The notes: generated by a model from the letters alone, not told the origin. Numbered from the stretch's first letter, positions 6,871 to 15,615 are shown. The stretch is 22,005 nucleotides of DNA from an uncultured Brachyspira sp. (GCF_949287625.1 NZ_CASEGO010000039.1:1-22005), one strand, 5' to 3'. Made by a program: numbers and translations.

Positions 6871-7566
6871 TTAATTTTGACCATAGTATGAATTTTTTCC
6901 ATGTTTTCTGAAATAATGCTTATCAAGCAAATATTGTTCTACTCTTGTTATTTCAGGGTTAATCTGTATAGTTCTATAAGCCATTTTAGCTACTTCTTCA
7001 AGTACAACAGCATTATGTACTGCATTATGAACATCTTTACCCCAAGCAAAAGGTCCATGAGATGATAATATTATACCTGGTATATCCATAGGATTAATTT
7101 TTCTTTCTTTTAAAGTCTCTATTATAACCAATCCAGTATTTTTTTCATAATCTGATTCTATCTCTTCTTTAGTTAAAGCTCTGGCACAAGGTATATCTCC
7201 ATAGAAATAATCTGCATGAGTTGTTCCAAATGCTTTTATATCTTTTCTTGCCTGTGCCCAGCTAGTAGCATAACTTGAATGAGTATGAACTACAGCACCT
7301 ATTTCTGGAAAAGCCTTATACAATTCTATATGAGTAGCAGTATCAGATGACGGTTTATACTTGCCTTCTTTTTTATTTCCTTCCAAATCCAATACAACCA
7401 TATCATCAAATTTCATTGTATCATAGTCAACACCGCTTGGTTTTATAGCGAAAAGACCGCTTTCTCTGTCAATACCGCTTACATTACCCCAAGTGTAAAT
7501 AACTAGATTTCTTCTTACAAGTTCAATATTACCGTCAAATACTATTTTTTTTAATTCGTCAAGCAT
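6871..7566 (-). CDS. araD: L-ribulose-5-phosphate 4-epimerase
   Basis: Last step of L-arabinose catabolism, converting L-ribulose-5-phosphate to D-xylulose-5-phosphate by a zinc-dependent retro-aldol mechanism. The 231-residue length equals that of E. coli AraD, and the sequence aligns end to end with an offset of one. Zinc ligands are H94 and H96 in HTHSSYA and H170 in SSHGPFAWG. Catalytic-site residues D75 (KPSSDT), D119 (GTTHADYFYG) and Y228 (YYGQ) are present. AAAGGGA lies about 7 bases ahead of the ATG. It is the last gene of the arabinose operon, separated from araA by 92 bases containing a 15-bp stem-loop, so its expression may differ from that of araBA. The nearest relatives outside AraD would be UlaF/SgbE (ascorbate pathway), but the araA and araB neighbours decide for AraD. 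Confidence 0.96.
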   Translation of the reverse strand: MLDELKKIVFDGNIELVRRNLVIYTWGNVSGIDRESGLFAIKPSGVDYDTMKFDDMVVLDLEGNKKEGKYKPSSDTATHIELYKAFPEIGAVVHTHSSYATSWAQARKDIKAFGTTHADYFYGDIPCARALTKEEIESDYEKNTGLVIIETLKERKINPMDIPGIILSSHGPFAWGKDVHNAVHNAVVLEEVAKMAYRTIQINPEITRVEQYLLDKHYFRKHGKNSYYGQN

Positions 7567-7595
7567 ATGTATGTCCCTTTAATAATTATAAGATA

Positions 7596-7641
7596 TATTT
7601 TCTATTATGAAATAAATAATATATTATCATAATAGAAAATA
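7596..7641 (-). promoter_or_regulatory. Intercistronic stem-loop araA/araD
   Basis: A perfect 15-bp inverted repeat (7596-7610 with 7627-7641) has a 16-nt loop and occupies the 92-base gap between araA and araD. It lacks a clear U run on the minus strand, so it is more likely an mRNA processing or stability element, or a partial attenuator, than a full terminator. Confidence 0.65.
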
Positions 7642-7658
7642 AATATCATATAATAATA

Positions 7659-9152
7659 TTATCTCATATTCCAATAAGCTTCATTCCATCTCATTTCTTT
7701 TCTAAATTCATTAATTTTAGTATTTTCATCTATTACCAAAAGTTCTATTTGAGCGATTTCGGCATAGTCTGTTAAATAATCAACATTAATTGCATTAGAA
7801 TAAACAGTATGGTGACCGCCTCCAGCCAATATCCAAGCCTCAGCAGCAGTAGTTAAATTAGGTGCTGGTTTCCAAAGTACTCTTGCTACAGGCAATTTAG
7901 GGAATTTATTTTCTTCTATTTTGACAGCATTAACTACATTAACTGACATTCTGAATCTATTTTTCATTTCTACTATTGAAGTACATAAAGCAGGACCAGC
8001 CTGACCATTAAATACTAAACGTGCAGGTGCTTCTTTATCCCCTATTCCAAGTTCATGAACTTCTATATTAGGCTTAGACTCTGCTATAGAAGGACAAACT
8101 TCAAGCATATGAGCTCCTAAATTCATCATATTATTTTCTTCAAAATGATAAGTATAGTCTTCCATAAAAGAAGTACCGCCTTTCAAACCATTACCCATAA
8201 CTTTTATAGTTCTAACTAAAGCAGATAATTTCCAATCACCTTCAGCACCAAATCCGTATCCGTCAGCCATTAATCTTTGAGTAGCAAGACCAGGTAATTG
8301 TTTCATTCCATACAAATCTTGGAATGTATTTGTAAATGCTTTTGCATTTTTATCTTTTAAAAATGCTCTTATAGCTATTTCTGTTTTTGCCTGTTCTTTT
8401 ATATGAGATATTGTATATTCTTTATTATCTCCATAAACTATATTATAAGTATCTTCATACTCTTTCATAAGTTTATCTATTTCAGCATCGGTAACCTGAC
8501 TCATATATTTTACTAAATCACCAACAGCATAATACTGAACAGACCAGCCGAATTTTATCATAGCTTCAACTTTATCACCGTCAGTAACAGCAACATCTCT
8601 CATATTATCACCGAATCTTACAATAGTCATGTCCATACCGTCAATATAAGCAACAGCAGCTCTCATCCATACAGCTATTCTATCCTGTACATTTTTACTA
8701 GACCAGTGACCTGCTATAACTTTACGAGGTATATTCATTCTTGATGCAGCAAAACCAAATTCTCTGTCTCCATGTGCTGATTGGTTTAAATTCATAAAAT
8801 CCATATCTATTTTGTCATAAGGTATTTCTACATTGAATTGAGTATTTAATTCAAGCATAGGTTTTTTTAATACACTAAGCCCTTTTATCCAAGTTTTTGC
8901 TGGTGAAAATGTATGCATCCAGCATATTACCCCTGCACAATTAACGCTTGAATTTGCTTCATTTAATTGTGCTAATATTTTATCAGAATCTGTTAATATT
9001 TCTTTACATACCACTTTATATGGAAGTCCGCTGTTATTTAATGCTTCAGCTATTTTTTTTGAATTAGCTCTAACCTCTTTTAAAGTTTCTTCTCCATATA
9101 AATACTGACTGCCTGTCAAAAACCAAAATTCATATTTAGATAAATCCATCAT
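7659..9152 (-). CDS. araA: L-arabinose isomerase
   Basis: Converts L-arabinose to L-ribulose in the cytoplasm, using a divalent metal ion (typically Mn2+). With the start chosen here the protein has 497 residues, close to the 500 of E. coli AraA. Metal and catalytic residues by alignment are E304 (GAEGDW), E331 (SFMEDYTYH), H348 (NLGAHMLEVCP) and H447 (GGGHHTVYS). N-terminal FWFLTGSQYLYGEE and CWMHTFSPAK are typical. The frame is open to a TTG at 9170, but the sequence between holds the ribosome-binding site GGAGG, 9 bases before ATG 9152, so the longer form is not the protein. Two ATG codons stand side by side (9152 and 9149) and either could be used. It starts 19 bases after the araB stop, so araB and araA are tightly coupled. 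Confidence 0.96.
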   Translation of the reverse strand: MMDLSKYEFWFLTGSQYLYGEETLKEVRANSKKIAEALNNSGLPYKVVCKEILTDSDKILAQLNEANSSVNCAGVICWMHTFSPAKTWIKGLSVLKKPMLELNTQFNVEIPYDKIDMDFMNLNQSAHGDREFGFAASRMNIPRKVIAGHWSSKNVQDRIAVWMRAAVAYIDGMDMTIVRFGDNMRDVAVTDGDKVEAMIKFGWSVQYYAVGDLVKYMSQVTDAEIDKLMKEYEDTYNIVYGDNKEYTISHIKEQAKTEIAIRAFLKDKNAKAFTNTFQDLYGMKQLPGLATQRLMADGYGFGAEGDWKLSALVRTIKVMGNGLKGGTSFMEDYTYHFEENNMMNLGAHMLEVCPSIAESKPNIEVHELGIGDKEAPARLVFNGQAGPALCTSIVEMKNRFRMSVNVVNAVKIEENKFPKLPVARVLWKPAPNLTTAAEAWILAGGGHHTVYSNAINVDYLTDYAEIAQIELLVIDENTKINEFRKEMRWNEAYWNMR

Positions 9153-9171
9153 AATACTTATCCTCCGCAAA

Positions 9172-10848
9172 TTAGTTATTATTAATTAATTTCTCACTAA
9201 AATTAGCAAGCTCTTTATATTTTTTGTATAATGTTTCATATACCTTTACATTCTCTTCTATAGGCTTATGAACTCTGTCTATTCCAGCAGACAAAGCATT
9301 CTGAGCCTCAAAAACACTGTCATATAAACCATAAGCCTTAGCAGCAAATACGGCCGCCCCAATAGCAGGAGCCTGATCGCCTTTGGTTACATATATTTCT
9401 CTATTTGTAACATCAGCCAATATCTGCATTCCTAGTACGCTTTTTCTAGCAACACCGCCTATAGCCATAACTTTTTTAATTTCTATGCCGCCATCTTCAA
9501 AACATTCTATTATAGCCCTCGCTCCATACGCTGTTGACTCTAAAAGCATTTTCATAAAAATAGGAGCATCTACACCTAATGACATTCCAAATATAGACGC
9601 TTTTAAATTCTGATTAGCAAAAGGAGTTCTTCTTCCATTAATCCAATCCACAGCTACAGGAGAGGCTTCAGTGGTTTTTATATTACTAGCCTCTTCTTCC
9701 AATAAAGGCAGTATTTTTTTCTCAAACATTTCTGTCTCTTCTTCAGATGTTTTTAATATATTTTTATAAGGCCACATTAATAAACTTCTAAACCAAGAAT
9801 AATAATCACCGTAAGCAGACTGACCTGCTTCATAACCTATATATCCTTCAACAACAGAACTATCTACCTGACCGCATATTCCTTTTACTAGCTTTTCTTC
9901 GCCGTTTGGTAAATTTCCAATAGTAACATCGCAGGTAGAAGTACCTATACTTTTTACCAAAACACCAACATCAACTAAACCGCCTACAGCACCTATATGT
10001 GCATCATAAGCTCCTACACATACTAATATACCTTCATTAAGTCCAAATTTATCAGCCCATTCTTTTGTTAAATATCCCTCAATAGTTTCAGTTGAATATG
10101 TTTCTGTTCCTAATGAGTCTCTAATATCGCCTAGTTTAGAATCAAATTTATCAAAGAAACTTCTAGGCGGATATCCTCCCCAGCTTTTATGCCACATGCA
10201 TTTATGACCTGCAGCACATCTGCTTCTTTTTATAGTGCTTGGATTCGTATTTCCGCATAATACAGCTGTTATCCAGTCGCAATGCTCCATAACTGTATAC
10301 ACTGCTTCTTTTACAGCTTTATTATTTCTAATCACATGCAGAGTTTTTGCCCAAAACCATTCAGTAGAATAAACTCCTCCAAGATATTGAGTATAATCAA
10401 CATCATTGCTATGAGAAACTTTATTAATCTCATCTGCCTCTTTTACTGAAGTATGATCTTTCCAAAGTATAAACATAGCATCAGGATCATCTTTGAACTT
10501 TTCACTCATAGCTAAAGGCATTCCATCTTTATCGCATAAACATGGAGTAGAGCCTGTTGTATCTATGCATATACCTCTAATCTTTTCAGATACATTATTA
10601 AAATTTTTATCAGCCTCTTTAACAGCATTATTAACAGCCTCTGTCAAACTTTCAATATAGTCTAAAGGATGCTGTCTGAATTGATTTATTTGTTTATTGC
10701 AGTAAAGTCCTTTCTTCCATCTTTGATAATAGCTTACATAACTGCCAACAACGTTTCCGTCTCTTGCATCTAAAATAACAACTCTAACAGAATCAGAACC
10801 AAAATCTGCACCTAATACATAATGCTCGCCAACATTAAAGTTTTTCAT
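9172..10848 (-). CDS. araB: Ribulokinase
   Basis: Phosphorylates L-ribulose with ATP to L-ribulose-5-phosphate. The 558-residue protein is an FGGY-family sugar kinase of AraB type, near the 566 residues of the E. coli enzyme. The ATP-binding opening is GADFGSDSVR (13-22). DTTGSTP (96-102) and MFILWKDHT (125-133) are AraB hallmarks. The probable catalytic base is D282 in VGAYDAHIGAVGG, and the second FGGY signature lies around MAIGGVARKS near residue 460. GGAG lies 12 bases before the ATG, a rather long spacing. No better in-frame start is visible, because an earlier ATG is in another frame. It heads the catabolic part of the operon, separated from the permease genes by 89 bases containing a 17-bp stem-loop. 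Confidence 0.96.
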   Translation of the reverse strand: MKNFNVGEHYVLGADFGSDSVRVVILDARDGNVVGSYVSYYQRWKKGLYCNKQINQFRQHPLDYIESLTEAVNNAVKEADKNFNNVSEKIRGICIDTTGSTPCLCDKDGMPLAMSEKFKDDPDAMFILWKDHTSVKEADEINKVSHSNDVDYTQYLGGVYSTEWFWAKTLHVIRNNKAVKEAVYTVMEHCDWITAVLCGNTNPSTIKRSRCAAGHKCMWHKSWGGYPPRSFFDKFDSKLGDIRDSLGTETYSTETIEGYLTKEWADKFGLNEGILVCVGAYDAHIGAVGGLVDVGVLVKSIGTSTCDVTIGNLPNGEEKLVKGICGQVDSSVVEGYIGYEAGQSAYGDYYSWFRSLLMWPYKNILKTSEEETEMFEKKILPLLEEEASNIKTTEASPVAVDWINGRRTPFANQNLKASIFGMSLGVDAPIFMKMLLESTAYGARAIIECFEDGGIEIKKVMAIGGVARKSVLGMQILADVTNREIYVTKGDQAPAIGAAVFAAKAYGLYDSVFEAQNALSAGIDRVHKPIEENVKVYETLYKKYKELANFSEKLINNN

Positions 10849-10877
10849 TTTATCATTAGTCTCCGTTTTTTAATTTT

Positions 10878-10914
10878 TTTCATAAAGGATTTTTTATAAA
10901 AATCCTTTATGAAA
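10878..10914 (-). promoter_or_regulatory. Intercistronic stem-loop permease/araB
   Basis: A perfect 17-bp stem (10878-10894 with 10898-10914) with a 3-nt loop lies between the last permease gene and araB. On the minus strand it is followed by A-rich, not U-rich, sequence and then by the araB ribosome-binding site. It is thus not a standard terminator. It would shield the 3' end of the transporter mRNA and could mark a cleavage point. Confidence 0.7.
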
Positions 10915-10937
10915 TATTAAGAACATTAATTAATTTG

Positions 10938-11915
10938 TCATTCTACATTTGTTTTCTTAACAAAAAAAGTTTGGAATAGTATAAAGAATAAAAGCAGTAT
11001 ACCTATAGCTATTCTAGTCCACCATGAACTTAGAGTACCCTGAAACATTATCAAAGTTTGTATAACTCCTAATATTAATACCCCAAAAAGAGTACCTACA
11101 ACATTTCCAACTCCTCCAGATAAAAGAGTTCCTCCTATTACACAAGAAGCTATAGTATCTAATTCACCGCCCTGAGCATGTAAAGAATATCCAGATAACA
11201 TATATAAAGCAAATACAACGCCTGATAGAGAAGCCAAAAATCCATTAATAGTATATACAATTACTTTTGTTTTTTTAACTCCTAATCCCATTAACATAGC
11301 TGATTGCTCATTTCCTCCCATTGCATACAATATTCTGCCGAATTTTGTATACTCAAGTATAATATATGATATTACTATAACAATTATAGCTATAATAACA
11401 TTTATAGTAATAGAACCATTAATAAAAGGAATTTTAAATAAAGCTATTTTCTGAAATAAATCATTATTAATAGTTATGGATTCTGTACTTATGATGTAGC
11501 ATAAACCTCTAGCCAAAAACATTCCAGCAAGTGTTACTATAAAAGGAGCCACATTAAATATACTTATAACTATTCCATGCACAAGCCCAAATATAGTTCC
11601 TACAGATAATGAGATAACTACAACAAAAATGGGATTTATTCCGACTTTTTCACTTAGATGTGCCATAACCATAGTAGTCAATGCTATAAGAGAACCTACT
11701 GAAAGATCTATACCTCCTGTTATTATAACCATAGTCATTCCAGCAGCTGTAATCATCATAAATGCATTATCTATGAACAAATTATAAAATACCTGAGTAG
11801 AAAAGAACCCTCTAAACAGTATACTTCCTACCAAAAACATCAATATAAATAATGTTATTGTTATAGATACGGATATATTTCTTTTGATAAATGATACAAA
11901 TTTATTATTACTCAT
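10938..11915 (-). CDS. Sugar ABC transporter permease, YjfF type
   Basis: One of two membrane subunits of the sugar importer encoded here. The 325-residue protein is a hydrophobic RbsC/AraH-family (BPD_transp_2) permease with about 8-10 membrane segments. The family motif GGIDLSVGS lies at about 66-74, with VIGGTLLSGGVGNVVGTLFGV and GTLSSWWTRIAIGILL near the C-terminus. It resembles E. coli YjfF along its whole length, including IDNAFMMITAAGMT, TLAGMFLARG and FGRILYAMGGNEQSAMLMG. Its ATG overlaps the end of the upstream permease gene by 8 bases, so translation is probably coupled. The ribosome-binding site is AGGCGG, about 10 bases upstream. E. coli YjfF and YtfT form a pair for galactofuranose; here the araBAD context points to L-arabinose, probably its furanose form. 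Confidence 0.92.
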   Translation of the reverse strand: MSNNKFVSFIKRNISVSITITLFILMFLVGSILFRGFFSTQVFYNLFIDNAFMMITAAGMTMVIITGGIDLSVGSLIALTTMVMAHLSEKVGINPIFVVVISLSVGTIFGLVHGIVISIFNVAPFIVTLAGMFLARGLCYIISTESITINNDLFQKIALFKIPFINGSITINVIIAIIVIVISYIILEYTKFGRILYAMGGNEQSAMLMGLGVKKTKVIVYTINGFLASLSGVVFALYMLSGYSLHAQGGELDTIASCVIGGTLLSGGVGNVVGTLFGVLILGVIQTLIMFQGTLSSWWTRIAIGILLLFFILFQTFFVKKTNVE

Positions 11916-12960
11916 ATAATTTACCGCCTTTTTTTACAAATGGTTTTGCTACAAAGTTTCTAAACTCTTCTGATTGTATTAAGCTTATAATAAATACAAC
12001 TATAGCTTTTATAACTAAAGTTATTTCAGGAGGAACTCCTGTAGAATATATAGTTGTAGTTAAAGTCTGTATAATAATAGCACCTATTACAGTACCCATA
12101 ATATAGAATTTACCGCCATTAAGAGAAGTACCGCCTATTACAACAGCTAATATTGCATCCATTTCAAATAGCAATCCTGCATTGTTAGCATCAGCACTTT
12201 TTACATTAGAACAAACTATTAAACCAGATATTGCAGAACAAAATCCGCAAAAAGCATAGGATATGAATAATATTATACCAGCTTTAATACCAGAAAGTCT
12301 GCTGGCTTCTCTATTTATACCAACAGATTCCAAGAATAAGCCTAATGCTGTTTTTCTTGTAAAAATAATAGTTAATACAATTATTACTGCTGATATTATT
12401 ATAGTAAAAGGAATTTTAAATATATATCCATTACCAATAAAGAAAAATGGTGCATAATAAACTGTTATAATTTCACCATTTGTTATTAATTGTGCTATTC
12501 CTCTTCCTACAACCATCAATATAAGTGTAGCTATGATAGGCGGAATTTTGATTTTAGATACCAAAAAACCATTCCAGCCGCCGCATACAACTCCTACTAA
12601 TATGGCTACAATAATAGCAAAAGGCATAGGATAATTTGAGATATAATTCTGAGTACCATCTGCTAGAAGAACTAATTTTCCCCCTATCAAACTTGCAGCA
12701 ACTGAACCTGTTATTGATACAATAGCACCTACTGATAAATCTATTCCGCCTGTTGCTATAACCAATGTCATTCCTATAGCAACCAACATTACTGGAGCAG
12801 ATCTATGGAGTATATCTATTAAATTACCATATAATCTATCTCCCATTATTTCTATTTTAAAGAAATTTGGAGTGAATATTAGATTATAAAGTAATATAAT
12901 ACATAAAGCTAAAATAGGCCAAAAATATTTATATTTTCTTATTTTATTAAATTTTTCCAT
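11908..12960 (-). CDS. Sugar ABC transporter permease, YtfT type
   Basis: Second membrane subunit of the importer, 350 residues with the start used here. A basic N-terminus (MEKFNKIRKYKYFW) precedes the first membrane helix. The family motif appears as GGIDLSVGA in the first third, followed by a cytoplasmic NREASRLSGIKAG-type coupling segment and IGGTSLNGGKFYIMGTVIGA. The pattern is that of E. coli YtfT. The frame could extend six codons to a TTG at 12978 overlapping the ATPase gene. However, AGGA 8 bases before ATG 12960 marks the latter as the start, leaving a single base between the ATPase stop and this ATG. The downstream YjfF-type gene overlaps its end by 8 bases. Two different permeases imply a heterodimeric channel. 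Confidence 0.91.
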   Translation of the reverse strand: MEKFNKIRKYKYFWPILALCIILLYNLIFTPNFFKIEIMGDRLYGNLIDILHRSAPVMLVAIGMTLVIATGGIDLSVGAIVSITGSVAASLIGGKLVLLADGTQNYISNYPMPFAIIVAILVGVVCGGWNGFLVSKIKIPPIIATLILMVVGRGIAQLITNGEIITVYYAPFFFIGNGYIFKIPFTIIISAVIIVLTIIFTRKTALGLFLESVGINREASRLSGIKAGIILFISYAFCGFCSAISGLIVCSNVKSADANNAGLLFEMDAILAVVIGGTSLNGGKFYIMGTVIGAIIIQTLTTTIYSTGVPPEITLVIKAIVVFIISLIQSEEFRNFVAKPFVKKGGKLYE

Positions 12961-12961
12961 A

Positions 12962-14461
12962 TTATTTTTCCTGAGCAATACTATTTAATATATTCTTTTC
13001 ATTTATATCATTTCCAAAAAGTTCTTTGATTTTTCTATTATCTTTAAATATCACAACCTTATCAGATGAACGTATAACCTCTTCTATTTCCGAAGATATA
13101 AAGATAAAAGACATTCCGTTATTACTCAAATCAAGCATCATTTTTTGTATTTCAGATTTTGCTCCTATATCTATACCTCTAGTTGGTTCATCTAATATTA
13201 ATAATTCAGGATCCGTACAAAGCCATCTTGCCAGAAGAACTTTTTGCTGATTTCCTCCGCTTAAAAATTTAATTGGTTTATTAGCATCAACTGTTACAAC
13301 ATTTAATGCTTTAATATATTTATTCGCTATTTCTTCCTGTTTTTTTCTATCAATATAATTAAATATCCCTCTCTTAGCCTGCAATGCTAATATAATATTT
13401 TCTCTAATACTTAAATCTCCAATAATACCCTCTAATTTTCTATCTTCCGAACAAAAACCTATTTTATTATTTATAGCATCAATAGGCTGAGAAAAATCTT
13501 TTTTCTCATTTCTAATAAAAATACTGCCCGTATCTTTTTTGACTGCACCAAAAATAAGTTTTGCTGTTTCACTTCTTCCAGAACCCAATAAACCAGAAAA
13601 TCCTACTATTTCTCCTTTATTAATATTAAATGATACAGGATGCATATATGTCTTTTTACCTATATTATCTATTTTAATAAAGTCATCAAAATGTTCTGTG
13701 TATTCTTTTTTATTTACAGAAGATGATATATCATCGTATTCTTTTCCAAGCATCTCTTTTATTAAATCTATTTTACTTAATTCAGAGGCGTTGTGTGTTC
13801 CAACTAAAGCACCATTTCTTAATACAGTTATTGTATCAGATATTTTATACACCTGATCTAAAAAATGTGTTACAAATATTATACCTAATCCATCATTTTT
13901 TAACTTTCTAATAATATCAAAAAGCTGATTAACTTCATTCTCTTCAAGTGATGATGTAGGTTCATCTAATATTAGTATTTTAGCATTTAATTGAAGTGCT
14001 CTAGTAATAGCTATCATCTGCTGTATACCCAAAGAATAGTATGATAAAGGCTTAGTAACATCTATATTTAATGATAGTTTATCTACTGCTTCTTGTGCAT
14101 TATTAATTAATTGCTTTTTATCAATAAATAAACCAAATTTTTTAGGTTCTCTGCCTATAAAAATATTCTCTGCTACAGTCAAATTATTACATAAATTTAC
14201 TTCTTGATAAACTGAACTAATACCTATTTTTTGAGCATCTAAAGGTGATGACGGATATACTCTTTGACCATCTAAAATTATTTCTCCGCTGTCTAATTTA
14301 TGAACACCTGTAAGAACTTTAATTAAGGTAGATTTGCCAGCTCCATTTTCTCCCATAAGAGCACATACTTCACCAGATTTCAATGAAAAATTTATTCCTT
14401 TTAGAGCTTGTACTCCTATAAAAGATTTCTTTATGTTTTTCATTTCTAAAATAGTTTTCAT
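12962..14461 (-). CDS. Sugar ABC transporter ATP-binding protein, YtfR type
   Basis: Cytoplasmic ATPase of the importer, 499 residues with two fused ABC domains as in RbsA, AraG, MglA and YtfR. The first domain has Walker A GENGAGKST (37-45), Q-loop around YQEVNL, a divergent signature SLGIQQM (143-149) and Walker B LILDEP (163-168). The second domain has a degenerate Walker A, GLLGSGRSE (290-298), where the lysine is replaced by R296. It then has the signature LSGGNQQ (400-406) and Walker B LILDEP (422-427). An inactive second Walker A is usual in this carbohydrate-uptake (CUT2) family. AAAGGA precedes the ATG. It lies 69 bases after the binding-protein gene, with a stem-loop between, and one base before the first permease gene. 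Confidence 0.94.
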   Translation of the reverse strand: MKTILEMKNIKKSFIGVQALKGINFSLKSGEVCALMGENGAGKSTLIKVLTGVHKLDSGEIILDGQRVYPSSPLDAQKIGISSVYQEVNLCNNLTVAENIFIGREPKKFGLFIDKKQLINNAQEAVDKLSLNIDVTKPLSYYSLGIQQMIAITRALQLNAKILILDEPTSSLEENEVNQLFDIIRKLKNDGLGIIFVTHFLDQVYKISDTITVLRNGALVGTHNASELSKIDLIKEMLGKEYDDISSSVNKKEYTEHFDDFIKIDNIGKKTYMHPVSFNINKGEIVGFSGLLGSGRSETAKLIFGAVKKDTGSIFIRNEKKDFSQPIDAINNKIGFCSEDRKLEGIIGDLSIRENIILALQAKRGIFNYIDRKKQEEIANKYIKALNVVTVDANKPIKFLSGGNQQKVLLARWLCTDPELLILDEPTRGIDIGAKSEIQKMMLDLSNNGMSFIFISSEIEEVIRSSDKVVIFKDNRKIKELFGNDINEKNILNSIAQEK

Positions 14462-14478
14462 AATATCCTTTCCTTTTG

Positions 14479-14514
14479 TATAGTATCCTAATTTAATATA
14501 ATTAGGATACTATA
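14479..14514 (-). promoter_or_regulatory. Intercistronic stem-loop binding protein/ATPase
   Basis: A perfect 15-bp stem (14479-14493 with 14500-14514) with a 6-nt loop sits in the 69-base gap after the binding-protein stop. No U run follows on the minus strand; the ATPase ribosome-binding site comes next. The position matches stem-loops that in other bacteria keep binding-protein mRNA more abundant than permease mRNA (the malE-malF type). Confidence 0.7.
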
Positions 14515-14530
14515 ACATTAGAAATAATTA

Positions 14531-15505
14531 TTAATATTGTCTATTAGGGAATTCCTGAGCGGCAACTTCAGCTGGGAATATACCTTCTTCTACATATAAA
14601 GATTTAGGAACTTCCTCTCCTGCCACAACTTTTTTAACAGTTTCCATTAAAAGATCACCAAATAGAGGATTACATTCTATAGTACAATTAAGTTTTCCAG
14701 CCATCATAGCTTCAAAAGCACCTCTAACTCCGTCAATAGATACTATAACAATATCTTCACCAGGTTTTTTACCAGCTTCTTCTATAGCTTGTATAGCACC
14801 TATAGCCATATCATCATTATGAGCAAATAATATATCTATTTTAGGCTCTGCTTTCAAAAATGCTTCCATTACTTCTTTACCTTTTGCTCTAGTAAAATCA
14901 CCTGTTTGTGAACGTATAACTTTATAATTAGGATAATTAGTTATAACTTCTAAAAAACCTTTTTGTCTGTCATTAGCAGGAGAACTTCCTACTGTTCCTT
15001 GAAGTTCAACTATATTCAATTCTTCTGTGCCTCTGCCTAATCCATTCATGTATTCAACTAGCCAATTAGCTGCTCTTCTTCCTTCTTCTATAAAATCAGA
15101 ACCAATAAAAGCAACATATAAATCATCACTGCTCACTGTTGCTCTTCTATCTGTAACTATTACTGGAATATTAGCTTGTTTAGCTTCTTGTAAAACAGCT
15201 TCGAATCCTGATTCTACTACAGGAGAAAATGCTATTGCATCTACTTTTCTAGCTATAAAACTTCTTATAGCTTTTATTTGATTTTCTTGTTTTTGCTGTG
15301 CATCTGAGAAAACTAATTCTATGTTTGCATTAGATGCAGCTTCTCTTATAGATTTAGTATTTGCTGTTCTATATTCGCTCTCAGCACCAACTTGAGCAAA
15401 TCCAAGAACTATCTGTTTTTCCCCTCCTGAAGATGTATTTCCTCCAGAACAAGAAATTATAAAGAACATTAAAGAACAAATGATAATAGATAATTTTTTT
15501 ATCAT
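14531..15505 (-). CDS. Sugar-binding lipoprotein of ABC importer, YtfQ type
   Basis: Extracytoplasmic substrate-binding protein, 324 residues. A lipoprotein signal is clear: basic start, hydrophobic core and lipobox IISC with C19 as the lipidated residue, followed by a Gly/Ser-rich linker. The mature part is a Peripla_BP_4 (ribose-binding type) domain and tracks E. coli YtfQ closely: GFAQVGAESEYR (35-46), DAQQKQENQIKAIRSF (68-83), ELQGTVGSSPANDR (167-180), RSQTGDFTRAKGKEVMEAF (198-216), FAHNDDMAIGAIQAI (227-241) and SIDG (256-259). YtfQ binds galactofuranose. L-arabinofuranose has the same ring without the terminal side chain, so with araBAD downstream L-arabinose is the likely ligand. That is inference. 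A strong GGGGG-type ribosome-binding site precedes the ATG. It is the first gene of the transporter and catabolic operon and is followed by a stem-loop. Confidence 0.93.
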   Translation of the reverse strand: MIKKLSIIICSLMFFIISCSGGNTSSGGEKQIVLGFAQVGAESEYRTANTKSIREAASNANIELVFSDAQQKQENQIKAIRSFIARKVDAIAFSPVVESGFEAVLQEAKQANIPVIVTDRRATVSSDDLYVAFIGSDFIEEGRRAANWLVEYMNGLGRGTEELNIVELQGTVGSSPANDRQKGFLEVITNYPNYKVIRSQTGDFTRAKGKEVMEAFLKAEPKIDILFAHNDDMAIGAIQAIEEAGKKPGEDIVIVSIDGVRGAFEAMMAGKLNCTIECNPLFGDLLMETVKKVVAGEEVPKSLYVEEGIFPAEVAAQEFPNRQY

Positions 15506-15564
15506 AGTTAAGCCCCCAAAATATTTATTTTATTTATACATTTAGACTAGGAAAAAATGGTGGC

Positions 15565-15593
15565 ATTATATACTATAATTATTACCTTTATAC
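15565..15593 (-). promoter_or_regulatory. Candidate promoter and regulator sites of the arabinose operon
   Basis: On the minus strand a perfect TATAAT (15565-15570) lies about 60 bases before the binding-protein start. The -35 position (15588-15593) reads GTATAA and is poor, as is common for promoters that need an AraC-type activator. Two direct copies of the 7-mer TAGTATA (complement at 15569-15575 and 15589-15595) start 20 bases apart, flanking the spacer, close to the two-turn spacing of AraC half-sites. The same 7-mer also occurs in other promoters in the window, so it may be partly compositional. Confidence 0.45.
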
Positions 15594-15615
15594 TACAAAT
15601 TTGATTTTTTAAGAA

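Noticed and set aside
9153..9170. Six extra N-terminal codons for araA
   Set aside because: The extension begins at TTG and contains the GGAGG ribosome-binding site of the real ATG; AraA homologues start at the following methionine.
9383..9613. A 76-codon frame opposite araB
   Set aside because: Shadow of a strongly supported gene on the other strand, with no start signal; the same applies to the other short frames opposite the permease, ATPase, rpe and murE genes.
12961..12978. Six extra N-terminal codons for the YtfT-type permease
   Set aside because: TTG start overlapping the ATPase gene; the extension holds the AGGA ribosome-binding site placed 8 bases before the ATG at 12960.
14479..14514. 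Stem-loop as a full rho-independent terminator
   Set aside because: No U run follows on the transcribed strand and the next ribosome-binding site comes immediately; an intercistronic mRNA element is more likely.
15506..15564. Riboswitch in the leader of the binding-protein gene
   Set aside because: The leader is about 55 bases, AT-rich and without a stable multi-stem structure; protein-based control fits better.
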